A DNA stretch of 64,000 nucleotides from a bacterium (GTDB lineage Bacteria > Pseudomonadota > Alphaproteobacteria > Rhodobacterales > Rhodobacteraceae): positions 310,001 through 374,000 of the forward strand of contig WGOE01000002.1 in NCBI GenBank assembly GCA_016124195.1, read 5' to 3'. Position 1 is the stretch's first letter. The number at the start of each line of letters is the position of its first letter. The position numbers were made by a program, and so were the translations under genes. Below, piece after piece: positions 1 to 8,824 of the stretch. The notes beneath the pieces are model-generated. The model saw only the letters and a program-made list of their open reading frames with translations, searched no databases and was not told the DNA's origin.

Positions 1-136
1 ATCCACAGAAACGCGGATTTTCGCGGCGTGAGATGACAGCCGGTCCCAGCTTGGGCATAGTTGCGACCAAGGGGCCGCCGCCTTTGGTTGCCCCGGCCTT
101 CGACCCTGTCGAAGGAGGTCTTGTCGAGGACTGCAC
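1..136. other. Non-coding left edge
   Basis: I see no convincing gene here. A small hairpin (CCTTCGA / TCGAAGG, 97-115) lies just upstream of the first gene. Its 3' arm leads into a GAGG at about 127-130 that may serve as ribosome binding site for the ATG at 137. Confidence 0.4.
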
Positions 137-1243
137 ATGACACCGAAGCTGACCGTCTATTTCATCGTGGAACCGCCCGATTATCAGGTGATGGCCTGTT
201 ACCTCGCCGCCTCGCTGCGCGAGAATTTCGGCGATGCGGTGGCGCTGGTCGGCTATTGCCCGGCGCACAAGATCGACCTCGTTCACCCCGAGGTGAAGCA
301 GGTGCTGGCAAAGCTCAACTGCGATCTGCGCCCGATGCTGACCGAGGGACGCTTTGATCCGCCCTATCCGCATGGCAACAAGATCCTCGCCACGCTGGAA
401 CCGCGCGATACAGAGTTTTCCTGTTTCATGGACAGCGACATCCTGACCCTGCGGCCCAATCAGGTGGACAATCTGATCAAGGCGGGCTGTGTCTCGCTGA
501 CGCCGGCCGCCTCGATGGGGTGGGCCAAGCAATCGGTCTGGCCCGCGATCTACGCCGCCGTGGGCCTGCCCCTGCCCGAAGAGCGCATCCGCCTGATGAA
601 ACAGAAAAAGGGCAACGGGCGGATGCCCTATTTCTCGTCCGGCCTGTTTTCCTTTCCCGAACAGTACCGCACGCCCGAGGGCAAGAGCTTTCCCGAGGTC
701 TGGATGGAGGTGGCGCAGACGCTTGATGCCGCCCCGGACCTGCCCGCCAAGCGCCCCTATCTCGACCAGATGAGCCTGCCTCTGGCCATCCAGAAAGCGG
801 GCCTGCAGTGGAACCTTCTGCCCGATGCACAACACTTCATCCTCGGCGGCAAGGCGCGCGGCGAACCCTTGCCGACCGACCGCGAGATCTATGCCGTGCA
901 TTACCGCCAGTGGCCGCTGATCAAGGAACTGGGCCTGTCGGCCTATGCCAAGGCGCTGCTCGTCACCCATGCCGGGGTCAAGAAGGTCGCCCTCGAGGCC
1001 GAGCCCGAGACCAACCGCGAGCCCAATTCCGAGCCCAATTCCGAGGCCGAGTCGAAGGCTCTGCGCCGCCAGCGCCGCACCGAAAAGCGGCTTGCGCAGG
1101 GCTCGGGGCTGGGTGCAGGGCAGGGCGAGGCGCCGCAGGACGACAAGGCTGCCGCCAAGGCCGCCCGCAAGGCACGCAATCTGGCCCGCGCCGGCAAGAA
1201 GACCGCGGTGTCCCCGCAGGCGAGGCCCGAAACCGCCGACTAG
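137..1243 (+). CDS. Putative glycosyltransferase-like protein
   Basis: 368 residues, no signal peptide. The N-terminal part looks like a GT-A type nucleotide-sugar transferase: a beta strand start (LTVYFIVEPP), then FMDSDILTLRP at about residue 98, which carries a D-x-D motif typical of metal-nucleotide binding, and a conserved-looking PYFSSGLFSFP further on. The C-terminal 75 residues are low complexity, with EPNSEPNSE repeats followed by a highly basic Ala/Arg/Lys tail, so the folded domain probably ends near residue 295. It stands alone on the plus strand and its substrate cannot be told. Family assignment is inference from motif shape only; it could also be an uncharacterised protein of the same fold. 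Confidence 0.6.
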   Translation: MTPKLTVYFIVEPPDYQVMACYLAASLRENFGDAVALVGYCPAHKIDLVHPEVKQVLAKLNCDLRPMLTEGRFDPPYPHGNKILATLEPRDTEFSCFMDSDILTLRPNQVDNLIKAGCVSLTPAASMGWAKQSVWPAIYAAVGLPLPEERIRLMKQKKGNGRMPYFSSGLFSFPEQYRTPEGKSFPEVWMEVAQTLDAAPDLPAKRPYLDQMSLPLAIQKAGLQWNLLPDAQHFILGGKARGEPLPTDREIYAVHYRQWPLIKELGLSAYAKALLVTHAGVKKVALEAEPETNREPNSEPNSEAESKALRRQRRTEKRLAQGSGLGAGQGEAPQDDKAAAKAARKARNLARAGKKTAVSPQARPETAD

Positions 1244-1398
1244 CGCCCCGCCTGCGCCATCGCCCCCGCCCGGGCGTCCTATGGGGGCGGGACCGGCCGG
1301 ACGCCGATCGGCCAGTTCCCCCCACATCTCGGGAATGTTAGTTGATTTGTGAGGGGCGCAGGCGCATCTGGGTCACGCAAGCAGTCGGAGGCTTTGCC

Positions 1399-2916
1399 AT
1401 GGAAGCACCCAGTCTCATTGAAGAAATCCGCTTCGGCTATGGTCCGCGCGCCGGAACCAGCCTTTCGCCGGGCGGGCTGGAACCCGAACGGCTTCTGGCC
1501 CAGCTGACCGCGCCAGACGATTCGGCCGCTGTGTGGAGCCGCCCGCCCTTGGCGGTGCGCTTTGCCCTGCAAGAGCAGTACAAGGCCGAAAAGATGGCCG
1601 CGGACCTGCTGACCGGCAAGCAGGGCAAGACGGCCAAGGCCGTCAAGCCGCCGAAGGTACCCGAGATCGCAACCAGCGCCGAGATGACCAAGACGCCCCA
1701 GATGAACGCCGGGGCCGACATGGCCAAGACCGCGGAAATGGCGATGACGCCGGATATGCACAAGGGTTCGCCCCTGATGCCCCGCGCGGACGATCCCAGC
1801 CTGACCCTGGGCCAGCGGCTGAAACAGATGCAGTTCGGCGATGTCGAAAGCTATATCGGCCGTCCTGCCGTGACTGCGGTGGCCTTTGTCGAACGGCTCG
1901 TCAACATGTGGTCGAACCGCATCTCGATCTCGAATGCGTCGAACAACGTGGGCAATTTCCTGCAGTCCTTCCGCGACGACGCGATCCGGCCCAATATCGC
2001 GGGGCGCTATGCCGACATGCTCAAGGCCGCGCTCTGGCATCCGGCGATGCAGGTCTATCTGACCCAGACCGATTCGATCGGCCCGGATTCCGTCGTGGGC
2101 AAGGCCAAGGGCAAGGGGCTGAACGAAAACCTCGCGCGCGAATTCCTTGAACTGCACTCGATGGGGCATGGCTATACCCAGACCGACGTGACGGAGTTCG
2201 CCAAACTTCTGTCCGGCATGATCAATGACACGAACGGCGCCCGCGTGGTGCCGCGCCGGGCAGAGCCGGGCAAGAAGAAGATTCTCGGCGTCACCTATGG
2301 CGAGGGGATGAACGAGATCAACCGCCTGGTCGAGAACGTGGCCCACCGTCAGGAAACCGCCGATGCGGTGGCCTTTTTCATGGCGCGCCATTTCATCGCC
2401 GATGTGCCGCCTCCCGATCTGGTTCAGGCTTTGTCGGCGACCTATCTGAAGAACGACACCGAACTGGTGCCGGTCTATCGCACGCTGCTGCAGCACCCCT
2501 CGGCCTCTGACACCAACCTGCAGAAGGTGCGCGCGCCGCACGAATATGCGGTGGCCACGCTGCGTCTGATGGGGCTGAACGGGCTTGAACAGAACATGAC
2601 GGGATTTCCCAAGGATTCCCTGCATGTGCCGGCGGCCATGGCCCGGATGGGGCAGCCGCCCTACCGCGCGCTCAGACCCGACGGTTGGCCAGAGGTTGCA
2701 GATGGCTGGATGACCCCGCCCATGATGGCGGCACGCGTTGACTGGGCGATCGACATCGCCCGCGCGACCGGCGACCGGGTCGAGCCCGCCGCAATGGTCG
2801 ATTTTGCCCTTGGCGACATGGCCACACCGTTGCTGCAGCATGCCGTGGCCGGCGCCGAACAGCGGTGGGAGGGCCTCGCCGTCCTCATCGCCTCGCCCGA
2901 ATTCAGTCGGAGGTAG
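1399..2916 (+). CDS. DUF1800 family protein
   Basis: 505 residues. The ATG at 1399 is preceded by GGAGG at 1387-1391 with a 7-base gap, so I prefer it over in-frame codons further upstream. The C-terminal two thirds match the DUF1800 pattern (NLAREFLELHSMGHGYTQ; HEYAVATLRLMGL). Genes of this family are usually found directly before a DUF1501 gene, as here; their biochemical role is not established, and they are generally thought of as exported or envelope-linked. Between about residues 95 and 130 there is a methionine-rich segment of short imperfect repeats (AEMTK, ADMAK, AEMAM). The stop at 2914-2916 is 2 bases before the next start, implying a two-gene operon. Confidence 0.8.
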   Translation: MEAPSLIEEIRFGYGPRAGTSLSPGGLEPERLLAQLTAPDDSAAVWSRPPLAVRFALQEQYKAEKMAADLLTGKQGKTAKAVKPPKVPEIATSAEMTKTPQMNAGADMAKTAEMAMTPDMHKGSPLMPRADDPSLTLGQRLKQMQFGDVESYIGRPAVTAVAFVERLVNMWSNRISISNASNNVGNFLQSFRDDAIRPNIAGRYADMLKAALWHPAMQVYLTQTDSIGPDSVVGKAKGKGLNENLAREFLELHSMGHGYTQTDVTEFAKLLSGMINDTNGARVVPRRAEPGKKKILGVTYGEGMNEINRLVENVAHRQETADAVAFFMARHFIADVPPPDLVQALSATYLKNDTELVPVYRTLLQHPSASDTNLQKVRAPHEYAVATLRLMGLNGLEQNMTGFPKDSLHVPAAMARMGQPPYRALRPDGWPEVADGWMTPPMMAARVDWAIDIARATGDRVEPAAMVDFALGDMATPLLQHAVAGAEQRWEGLAVLIASPEFSRR

Positions 2917-2918
2917 AC

Positions 2919-4094
2919 ATGCCCAATGATCTGATCCTGTCGCGCCGTGCCTTTCTGATCGGCTGCTCGATTGCGGCCTCGCCCTTGCTGACCCCGGTGA
3001 CCTTCGCCGCGGCCCCGGGCGAAAACCGGCTTGTCGTCATCATCCTGAGAGGAGCGATGGACGGGCTGGATGTGGTGCGTCCCTTGGGCGACCCGGCCTA
3101 TGCGGCCCTGCGCCCGACCCTGGCCGCGGATGCCGCGACCAATCCGCGGCTCAATGATTTCTGGGCGCTGCATCCGGCCGCTGCCGGGCTGATGCCGATG
3201 TGGCAGGCCGGACATCTGGGCTTTGCCCATGCGGTGGCGACACCCTACCGGCAGGGCCGCAGCCACTTTGTCGGCCAGGACGCGCTGGAAAACGGCACCG
3301 GCGGCGCGGATGGCACCCAGACCCCCAGCCATGACGGCTGGCTCAACCGCGCCTTGTTCCTGATGCCGGGGGCGCGGGCGGATACGGCTGTCTCGGTCGG
3401 CCAGCAGCGGCTTTTGGTGCTGGACGGCGCGCATGAGACCGACCACTGGTTCCCGGTGAGCGAAAGCCCGCTGTCCGATCAGGGTCAGAACCTCCTGGCC
3501 GCGGTGAATGCCGCCGACCCGCTCTTCGCCCAGCCCTTCGCCGAGGCGCAACATCTGGTGCGCAATCTCAAGGGCACCCAGATCCCGAACGGACCGAACC
3601 TGCCGTACCGGCAATTGGGCAGCTATGTGGCTGAACGGCTGATGGGACCGTCGCGGATCGCCAGCTTCTCCTTCGGCGGCTGGGACACGCATCGTCAGCA
3701 GGACAGGACGATGACCGAGCAGCTGACCAACCTCACCGACGTTCTCCTGGCCATGCAAGAGGGGCTGGGCCGGGCCTGGAACAGCACGCTCGTGCTGGCC
3801 ATGACGGAATTTGGCCGCACCGCGCGCGAGAATGGCACGGTCGGCACCGACCATGGCACCGGCGGCATGGCCGTCCTGGCAGGCGGCGCGCTGAAAGGCG
3901 GTCAGGTCTTTGGCAAATGGCCCGGGCTTGGCGATGGCAACCTGCTGCAGGACCGCGACCTGATGCCCACCGCTGATGTGCGGTCCTACCCGGCCTGGGC
4001 CCTGCGCGCCATGTTCGGGGTCGATGCGGGTGGCCTGCAATCCACGGTGTTTCCCGGCCTCGATATGGGCAGCGATCCGGGCATTCTGCTTTAG
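2919..4094 (+). CDS. DUF1501 family Tat-exported protein
   Basis: 391 residues. The start at 2919 follows CGGAGG closely. The N-terminus carries a twin-arginine signal (SRRAFLIG, then a hydrophobic stretch and AAA before the likely cleavage point), so it is probably folded in the cytoplasm and exported. The body matches DUF1501, a family related in fold to alkaline phosphatase/sulfatase enzymes: VVIILRGAMDGLD near the mature N-terminus, FSFGGWDTHRQQ in the middle, and a late GTDHGTGG motif. Asp and His in these motifs could bind metal. It is paired with the DUF1800 gene upstream; the substrate is unknown. Confidence 0.82.
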   Translation: MPNDLILSRRAFLIGCSIAASPLLTPVTFAAAPGENRLVVIILRGAMDGLDVVRPLGDPAYAALRPTLAADAATNPRLNDFWALHPAAAGLMPMWQAGHLGFAHAVATPYRQGRSHFVGQDALENGTGGADGTQTPSHDGWLNRALFLMPGARADTAVSVGQQRLLVLDGAHETDHWFPVSESPLSDQGQNLLAAVNAADPLFAQPFAEAQHLVRNLKGTQIPNGPNLPYRQLGSYVAERLMGPSRIASFSFGGWDTHRQQDRTMTEQLTNLTDVLLAMQEGLGRAWNSTLVLAMTEFGRTARENGTVGTDHGTGGMAVLAGGALKGGQVFGKWPGLGDGNLLQDRDLMPTADVRSYPAWALRAMFGVDAGGLQSTVFPGLDMGSDPGILL

Positions 4095-4196
4095 CCGGAT
4101 CGCTCGCCGCAGGCGAAACAAGGGAGCGCCTGCGGCGCAAGCCTTTCACCGCGCCTCTGGCCTGCGGCCAACCGGCGAGGGCCGGCGCGCCGCGCG

Positions 4197-4257
4197 GGAG
4201 TATTTGGGCTTGAATGAAGGGGCGGGCTTTCGTCTTTCATCCAGGTGCAAATACTCC
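4197..4257. repeat. Dispersed repeat, inverted double copy
   Basis: Perfect 10-base inverted arms (GGAGTATTTG at 4197-4206 and its complement at 4248-4257) enclose two head-to-head versions of a motif of the form GTATTTggnnnnGATGAA. Related single copies occur near 39124, 45660 and 51010. It fills the gap between the DUF1501 gene and the TetR-like gene. Confidence 0.6.
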
Positions 4258-4266
4258 ACGGGAGGT

Positions 4267-4289
4267 CCGGAGGGTGTGAAACCCTCCGG
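4267..4289. repeat. Hairpin of dispersed repeat
   Basis: Perfect 9-base stem (CCGGAGGGT / ACCCTCCGG) with loop GTGAA. The same GTGTGAAAC-type apex, in opposite orientation, forms the hairpin at 39097-39117, which also adjoins a copy of the TATTT/GATGAA repeat. There is no T tract, so it is not a typical terminator. Confidence 0.55.
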
Positions 4290-4350
4290 CTTTGGGATTG
4301 CCAAGCGCCATTCACCTTGCCCTTCGCGGCGTCTCGTTTACCCTTGTGCG

Positions 4351-4860
4351 ATGGCCCGCCCTCGCACCCTTCCTGATTCTCAGGTCTTTGCCGCGATTCT
4401 GCAGTTGATTGCGGCGAACGGCGAGAAGGCCGTGGCGTTTTCCGCCGTCTCGCAGGCGACCGGTCTCGCGGGGGCCTCGCTGGTGCAGCGTTATGGCGCC
4501 CTGTCGGCCATGGTCGAGGCGGCTCTCTTCTGGGCCTGGGACGAACTTGACGCGATGGCCGATGCGGCCGGGGCAGAGGTCGCGGCGTCCGACAAGGGGG
4601 CGCAGGCGCTGCTCAAGGCGCTGGGAGAGCGGCGCGGTCCTTTGCCGATGGCGGCGCTGATGGCGGCGAGCCTGCGCCACGCGCGGCTGCGCGCCCGTGC
4701 GGCCGCCTGGCGTGCCCGTGTCGAGGCGATGCTGGCGGAGCGCCTGCACAGTCCCGAAGCGGCGTCCATGCTGTTTGCCGCCTGGCAGGGGCAGATCCTT
4801 TGGGAAGAGGTCGGGGCCCGGGGCTTTCGGCTCAAGGATCTTGTCAAGCGACTTGGCTGA
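4351..4860 (+). CDS. TetR-like transcriptional regulator
   Basis: 169 residues. The N-terminal 50 residues look like a TetR helix-turn-helix: AILQLIAANGEKAVAFSAVS, then ATGLAGASLVQRYGALSAMV. The remainder is Ala-rich helical and would be the ligand/dimer domain. The start at ATG 4351 has only a weak ribosome site; the open frame extends further upstream but into the repeat region, which argues against an earlier start. No obvious operator was recognised. Target genes and ligand are unknown; the divergent-end neighbour is a small membrane protein. Confidence 0.7.
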   Translation: MARPRTLPDSQVFAAILQLIAANGEKAVAFSAVSQATGLAGASLVQRYGALSAMVEAALFWAWDELDAMADAAGAEVAASDKGAQALLKALGERRGPLPMAALMAASLRHARLRARAAAWRARVEAMLAERLHSPEAASMLFAAWQGQILWEEVGARGFRLKDLVKRLG

Positions 4861-4908
4861 GGTCCCCGCGCACGGCTTTCGCGTGAACCGCTTTCGCGTG
4901 CACTGCTT

Positions 4909-5148
4909 TCAGCGGCGGCGGAGATAGGTTCTCCACACCCAGATCAGAACGAGCGCCCCGAGTACGGCGCCGACAAATCCCGCCATCCACCCGGTCAATT
5001 CCACGAGCGTCCGGATCACCAGGCCGCCGATGATGGCGCCGCCCACGCCGATGGCGATCGTGGTCGGGATATCCGTTTGCAGGTTCATCATCCGCGTGGC
5101 CAGGAACCCCGCCGCAGCACCCACCACCAAGAGCAATACGAATTCCAT
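4909..5148 (-). CDS. GlsB/YeaQ/YmgE family membrane protein
   Basis: 79 residues with three hydrophobic helices and the glycine-rich pattern of the transglycosylase-associated (GlsB/YeaQ) family: GAAAGFLATRMM at the start and IGVGGAIIGGLV in the middle. Start ATG at 5148 has a GGGGGAG ribosome site. These small inner-membrane proteins are often stress-linked and their function is not known. A three-copy 15-base quasi-repeat (GCTTTCGCGTG...) lies at 4873-4915 just past its stop. Confidence 0.8.
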   Translation of the reverse strand: MEFVLLLVVGAAAGFLATRMMNLQTDIPTTIAIGVGGAIIGGLVIRTLVELTGWMAGFVGAVLGALVLIWVWRTYLRRR

Positions 5149-5267
5149 CGGCCACTCCCCCTTGCGCGCCATATATGGGCAGGACCGCGGCAAAAGGGAA
5201 TAGCCGGACCGCCCTTCGACCCGCATCCGCACCACGCGCCCTCTTGTCAGGGCCGCGCCCTTGCGCC

Positions 5268-5645
5268 ATGGCTTGGCCCATGACCGATGCAGCCCCCTTT
5301 GATGCCTTTCTCGCCCCGCTGGCCCGTCTCGCCGCCCGCCATCCCGGGGTCGAGGGCCAGGTGCTTTGGGCTGCCGAAGCCGAGGACGGCTGGCAGGTGC
5401 AGGATGATGCGGCCGAGCTTCTGGATGCCGAAGAGATCCCCTTTTATGTCGATGGCCTGCTGATGGAGGGGTTTGGCCTGATCTGGCAGGCGATGGCCGA
5501 GGCCGGCGAGGCGCGCCGTGAACCCGATCACGTGCTGATCCTCGTCTGGGAGCCCGGGGCCACGCCGCCACCCGCGCCCGAAGCCGCCGAAGGCTGGACG
5601 ATTCTTGCCTCGGGACGTTGGGACGGCCGAAGTCCCGCCGCGTGA
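5268..5645 (+). CDS. Hypothetical protein
   Basis: About 125 residues (121 if the ATG at 5280 is used). It is acidic, with LLDAEEIPFYVDGLLMEGFGLIWQAM in the middle, split here as an acidic then a helical part, and a Pro-rich stretch before the C-terminus. I do not recognise the family. It lies divergently from the GlsB-like gene and 36 bases before the HPP gene on the same strand, so it may be co-transcribed with the latter. Codon use fits a real gene. Confidence 0.55.
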   Translation: MAWPMTDAAPFDAFLAPLARLAARHPGVEGQVLWAAEAEDGWQVQDDAAELLDAEEIPFYVDGLLMEGFGLIWQAMAEAGEARREPDHVLILVWEPGATPPPAPEAAEGWTILASGRWDGRSPAA

Positions 5646-5681
5646 GCCGCCAATCGTCAGGACCAAGCCCTTGAGGTTACC

Positions 5682-6779
5682 GTGCCGCACTATCTTCGCC
5701 TGATCCTGCGCGGCTTCGATCCGGTTGTGCCCTTGGCGCGTCCGGCCCGCAGCTTGCGCGCGGCCCTTGGCGCCGTGGCCGGTTTGCTGGTGGCGCAGAG
5801 CGTCCTCTGGGCGCTTGCCCGGATTGGCGGGGCGCCGGATGCGGGGCTGATGACACATCCGCTGCTGATAGCCCCCTTTGGCGCTTCGGCCGCCTTCGTC
5901 TTCGCCCTGCCGGAGAATCCGATGGCGCAGCCCTGGTCGGTGGTGGCGGGCAATGCGCTGTCCGCGCTCGTCGCGATAGCCGTACTGCATCTGGGCCTGC
6001 CGGCGGTGCCGGCGCTGGTGCTGGCCGTGTCGATGGCGCTGGTCGTGATGGATCTGGCGCGGGCGCCGCATCCGCCGGGCGCGGCTGTGGCGGCCGCTGC
6101 GGTTCTGGCGTCGGCATCGGGTGCAATGCCGGGGCCGGCCTATCTGGTCGTCACGGTCGCGCTGGGCTCCCTGGTCTTGACCGGGTGTGGCATGGTTTAT
6201 CACAGCGCCTTGCGGCAAGCCTATCCGTTCCGCCCCGCGCCGCCTGTGCCACTGCCCGAACCGGCGGCTCTGCCGCCTTCGCCCCTGATTCTGGCCCGGG
6301 CGCTGGACCGGCTGTCATCGGGCACAGCGTCGGGGCCCGATGGCCTGGCGGAATTGTCCCGGATTGCCGAGGCGGTGGCGGCGGGTCTGGGCGAGGACAT
6401 AAGCGCCGGCGCCCTGATGTCGGCCCCTCCTGTCACGGTGGGCCCCGCCGCGGATTGGCGCGTTTTGGCGGCGCAATTCGTTGATCACGGCTTTCGCGCC
6501 CTGCCGGTGGTGGACGGGCAGAACCGGTATCTGGGCCTGATCCCGGTGCAGGCCGTGCTGCGGCCGGGCGCGCAGGGCCTTAGCGCGCGGCACCTGTTGC
6601 AAGAGACCGCGACCTGCCTGCCCGAAGCACGGCTGCCCGAAATCGTGCCGGCCCTGGCCGCTGGCGGTCAGACCGTGCTGCCCGTCGTTGATGCGCAGGG
6701 CGGGTTGATCGGCGTTCTGACCCGGTCCGATCTGGTGACGGCGCTGGTGCGCTGCGCCGCCACGGATCAGGCGGCCTGA
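5682..6779 (+). CDS. HPP family membrane protein with CBS domains
   Basis: 365 residues with a GTG start at 5682, preceded by GAGG at 5673-5676. The N-terminal half has four to five membrane helices with the HPP-family signatures (LLIAPFGASAAFVFALPENPMAQP region and APHPPGAA, the His-Pro-Pro giving the family its name). The C-terminal 140 residues contain a pair of CBS domains (LMSAPPVTV...FRALPVVDGQNRYLGLIP and TVLPVVDAQGGLIGVLTRSDL), which usually bind adenine nucleotides and gate a linked transporter or enzyme. Some HPP proteins transport nitrite; the substrate here is unknown. It converges on the ClC gene. Confidence 0.8.
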   Translation: MPHYLRLILRGFDPVVPLARPARSLRAALGAVAGLLVAQSVLWALARIGGAPDAGLMTHPLLIAPFGASAAFVFALPENPMAQPWSVVAGNALSALVAIAVLHLGLPAVPALVLAVSMALVVMDLARAPHPPGAAVAAAAVLASASGAMPGPAYLVVTVALGSLVLTGCGMVYHSALRQAYPFRPAPPVPLPEPAALPPSPLILARALDRLSSGTASGPDGLAELSRIAEAVAAGLGEDISAGALMSAPPVTVGPAADWRVLAAQFVDHGFRALPVVDGQNRYLGLIPVQAVLRPGAQGLSARHLLQETATCLPEARLPEIVPALAAGGQTVLPVVDAQGGLIGVLTRSDLVTALVRCAATDQAA

Positions 6780-6801
6780 GAAGCGGCCCCCATGACGGGA
6801 C

Positions 6802-8166
6802 TCAATGCGCGCCGGCGGCCTGCGGTTCGGCCCCGGCCTGGCCCGAGCGCAGCTTGCGGATCACATCCGCCGCCCAGAGCCGGCTCAGCGCGTGATAGAG
6901 CGGCTCTCTGGCGATCAGGCGCGAGGTGCCATAGCCCAGCATCGCCGAGGCCATGATCGGCACCACGTTGTCATGGTTGCCCGTCATCTCGACGATGATG
7001 ACGAAGGCCGTCATCGGGGCCTGGACCACGCCCGCGAAATAGCCCGACATGCCCAGGACCGCGGCCAGACTGGCGCTGGACCCGAAGATCGCGCCAAGGA
7101 CGCTGCCAAGCCCCGCGCCCACCGCCAGAGAAGGGGCGAAAAGCCCGCCGGGAATGCCCGAGACGGTTGCAGCCAGGGTGGCCACGAACTTTCCGGCGAA
7201 AAAGTACCATGGCAAGGTCTGCCCCTCGACCGCGCTGCGGGCAAAGGCATAGCTGGTGCCGAAGGTCATCCCGCCGGTCGCAATGCCGATGCCTGCGCTG
7301 ACAAGGCCCGCCACGCCCGCCACGGCCACGACTTTGCGCCACTGCGTCAGCCCCTTCCAGCGCCGGATCCAGCGCACCAGAAGCAACGTGAGCTTGCTGA
7401 ACGTCGCCCCGAGCGCGCCGCCGAGCACGCCGGACGAGATCACCAGAGGCCAGTCGCCGGGGAATCTCGACGTGACATGGACCACGCCGAAATAAGTATA
7501 GCTGCCAGTCAGCGCCAATGAGGCCACGCCCGCGATGATCACCGCCGACAGCACCACCCCGTTCGACCGTGAATCGTAGGCGCGCGACATCTCTTCGATG
7601 GCAAAGACTATCCCGGCCAGCGGCGTGTTGAAGGCGGCGGCGATCCCGGCCGCGGATCCCGCCAGGATCAGGCCCTTGGCATGGGCCATCCCGCCCACCC
7701 GCGCCGACAAGAGCATCAGCGAAGCGCCGACCTGCACCGTCGGCCCCTCGCGTCCGATCGAGGCACCGCAGGCCAGCCCCACGATGGTCAGGACGATCTT
7801 GCCGATCACCAGCGGGATCGACAAAAGCGAGTCGCGTTCGGCATCGTCGCGCAGATGGCGCGCGGCAATCGCCTGCGGGATGCCGCTGCCTTGCGAGCCT
7901 GCGAAATGGCGGTCGGCGACCCAGGCGCTGAGCATCATGCCGATGGGCGTGATCGCGAGGGGCAGCCAGATGTGCCAGCCGGTCCGCGTCAGGAATGAGA
8001 ACAGCCCCTGCGCCCGGTCGGCCGCAACCGCGAACCCGGCCGAGATCACCCCGGTCGCCAGTGCCCCCATCCAGAACACCAGCCGCGACTTCCACAGCCG
8101 CGACGATGTCACGAGCGCACGCGACCGCCGCATCATGGGGATGCTGATCTTCCGCTTGTCTGCCAT
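6802..8166 (-). CDS. ClC family chloride/proton antiporter
   Basis: 454 residues, inner membrane. All three anion-selectivity motifs are visible: GSGIPQ at 93-98, GREGP at 138-142 and GIPGGLFAP at 337-345. Glu140 in GREGP corresponds to the gating glutamate, and a second glutamate in FAIEEMSR (about 192) corresponds to the internal proton glutamate of exchangers, so a Cl-/H+ antiporter is more likely than a channel. There is no C-terminal CBS pair. It stands alone, tail to tail with the HPP gene. Confidence 0.9.
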   Translation of the reverse strand: MADKRKISIPMMRRSRALVTSSRLWKSRLVFWMGALATGVISAGFAVAADRAQGLFSFLTRTGWHIWLPLAITPIGMMLSAWVADRHFAGSQGSGIPQAIAARHLRDDAERDSLLSIPLVIGKIVLTIVGLACGASIGREGPTVQVGASLMLLSARVGGMAHAKGLILAGSAAGIAAAFNTPLAGIVFAIEEMSRAYDSRSNGVVLSAVIIAGVASLALTGSYTYFGVVHVTSRFPGDWPLVISSGVLGGALGATFSKLTLLLVRWIRRWKGLTQWRKVVAVAGVAGLVSAGIGIATGGMTFGTSYAFARSAVEGQTLPWYFFAGKFVATLAATVSGIPGGLFAPSLAVGAGLGSVLGAIFGSSASLAAVLGMSGYFAGVVQAPMTAFVIIVEMTGNHDNVVPIMASAMLGYGTSRLIAREPLYHALSRLWAADVIRKLRSGQAGAEPQAAGAH

Positions 8167-8335
8167 TGGGGGTGTTCCTCGCGTCGGTTGGTCACGCTTT
8201 GCATCCCAAGCGACCCGGCATCAACCCGATTCTGCGCCATCAGGGCCAGAATGCGACACGATCCGGTGTCTTTGAACCAGCCGGGCCCGGCAAACTCTGC
8301 TTGCCAGTGCCGAAGGCCTGTGACGATATGGCGCC

Positions 8336-8773
8336 ATGAGCAGCATCTATGACACCCTTCACGCCGAGTGCGCCGCCCTGGGCACCCGGCTTTTCACCGT
8401 GACCGTGCAGGACGAGGCGGCGGGCCTCGCGCGCCGGTCCTATACATCGCATCCGGTGGAATATCCGGTCTCTGGCACCAAGCCCCTCACGCGGGATGGC
8501 TGGTATGACCAGTGCATCGGCGCGCGCCGGGTCTTCGTCGCCAACACGACGCCCGAGTTCGCCCGCTATTTCTTTGACCACGCGCTGATTTCTTCGCTCG
8601 GTCTGGGGTCGTGCATCAATGTGCCGATCTTTGACGCCGACGGCCCGGTGTACGGCACGGTCAACCTTCTGGCCGAAGAGCATCACTTCACGCCGGCCAA
8701 GCTCGCCGCCTATGAGGCGCTGATCGCAAGGGATCACGCGGCGCTGGTCGCCAGGATGGCTGCGGGCGTCTAG
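8336..8773 (+). CDS. GAF domain protein
   Basis: 145 residues, essentially one small GAF-like domain (SLGLGSCINVPIFDADGPVYGTVNLL is the characteristic core, about residues 86-110). No catalytic or output domain is attached, so it may be a stand-alone ligand-binding or sensor protein. It has its own transcription unit, followed by a small GC-rich hairpin overlapping its stop codon. Ligand and role are unknown. Confidence 0.7.
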   Translation: MSSIYDTLHAECAALGTRLFTVTVQDEAAGLARRSYTSHPVEYPVSGTKPLTRDGWYDQCIGARRVFVANTTPEFARYFFDHALISSLGLGSCINVPIFDADGPVYGTVNLLAEEHHFTPAKLAAYEALIARDHAALVARMAAGV

Positions 8774-8797
8774 GCCCGCGCGCCTTGCCGGGCCTTT
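8772..8797 (+). terminator. Possible weak terminator
   Basis: AGGCCCG at 8772-8778 pairs with CGGGCCT at 8789-8795 and is followed by only a short TTT run. It overlaps the stop codon of the GAF gene and sits in front of the convergent pqiC gene. Confidence 0.35.
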
Positions 8798-8824
8798 CGG
8801 CGCCGTCTTTACCCGACCTGCGAC

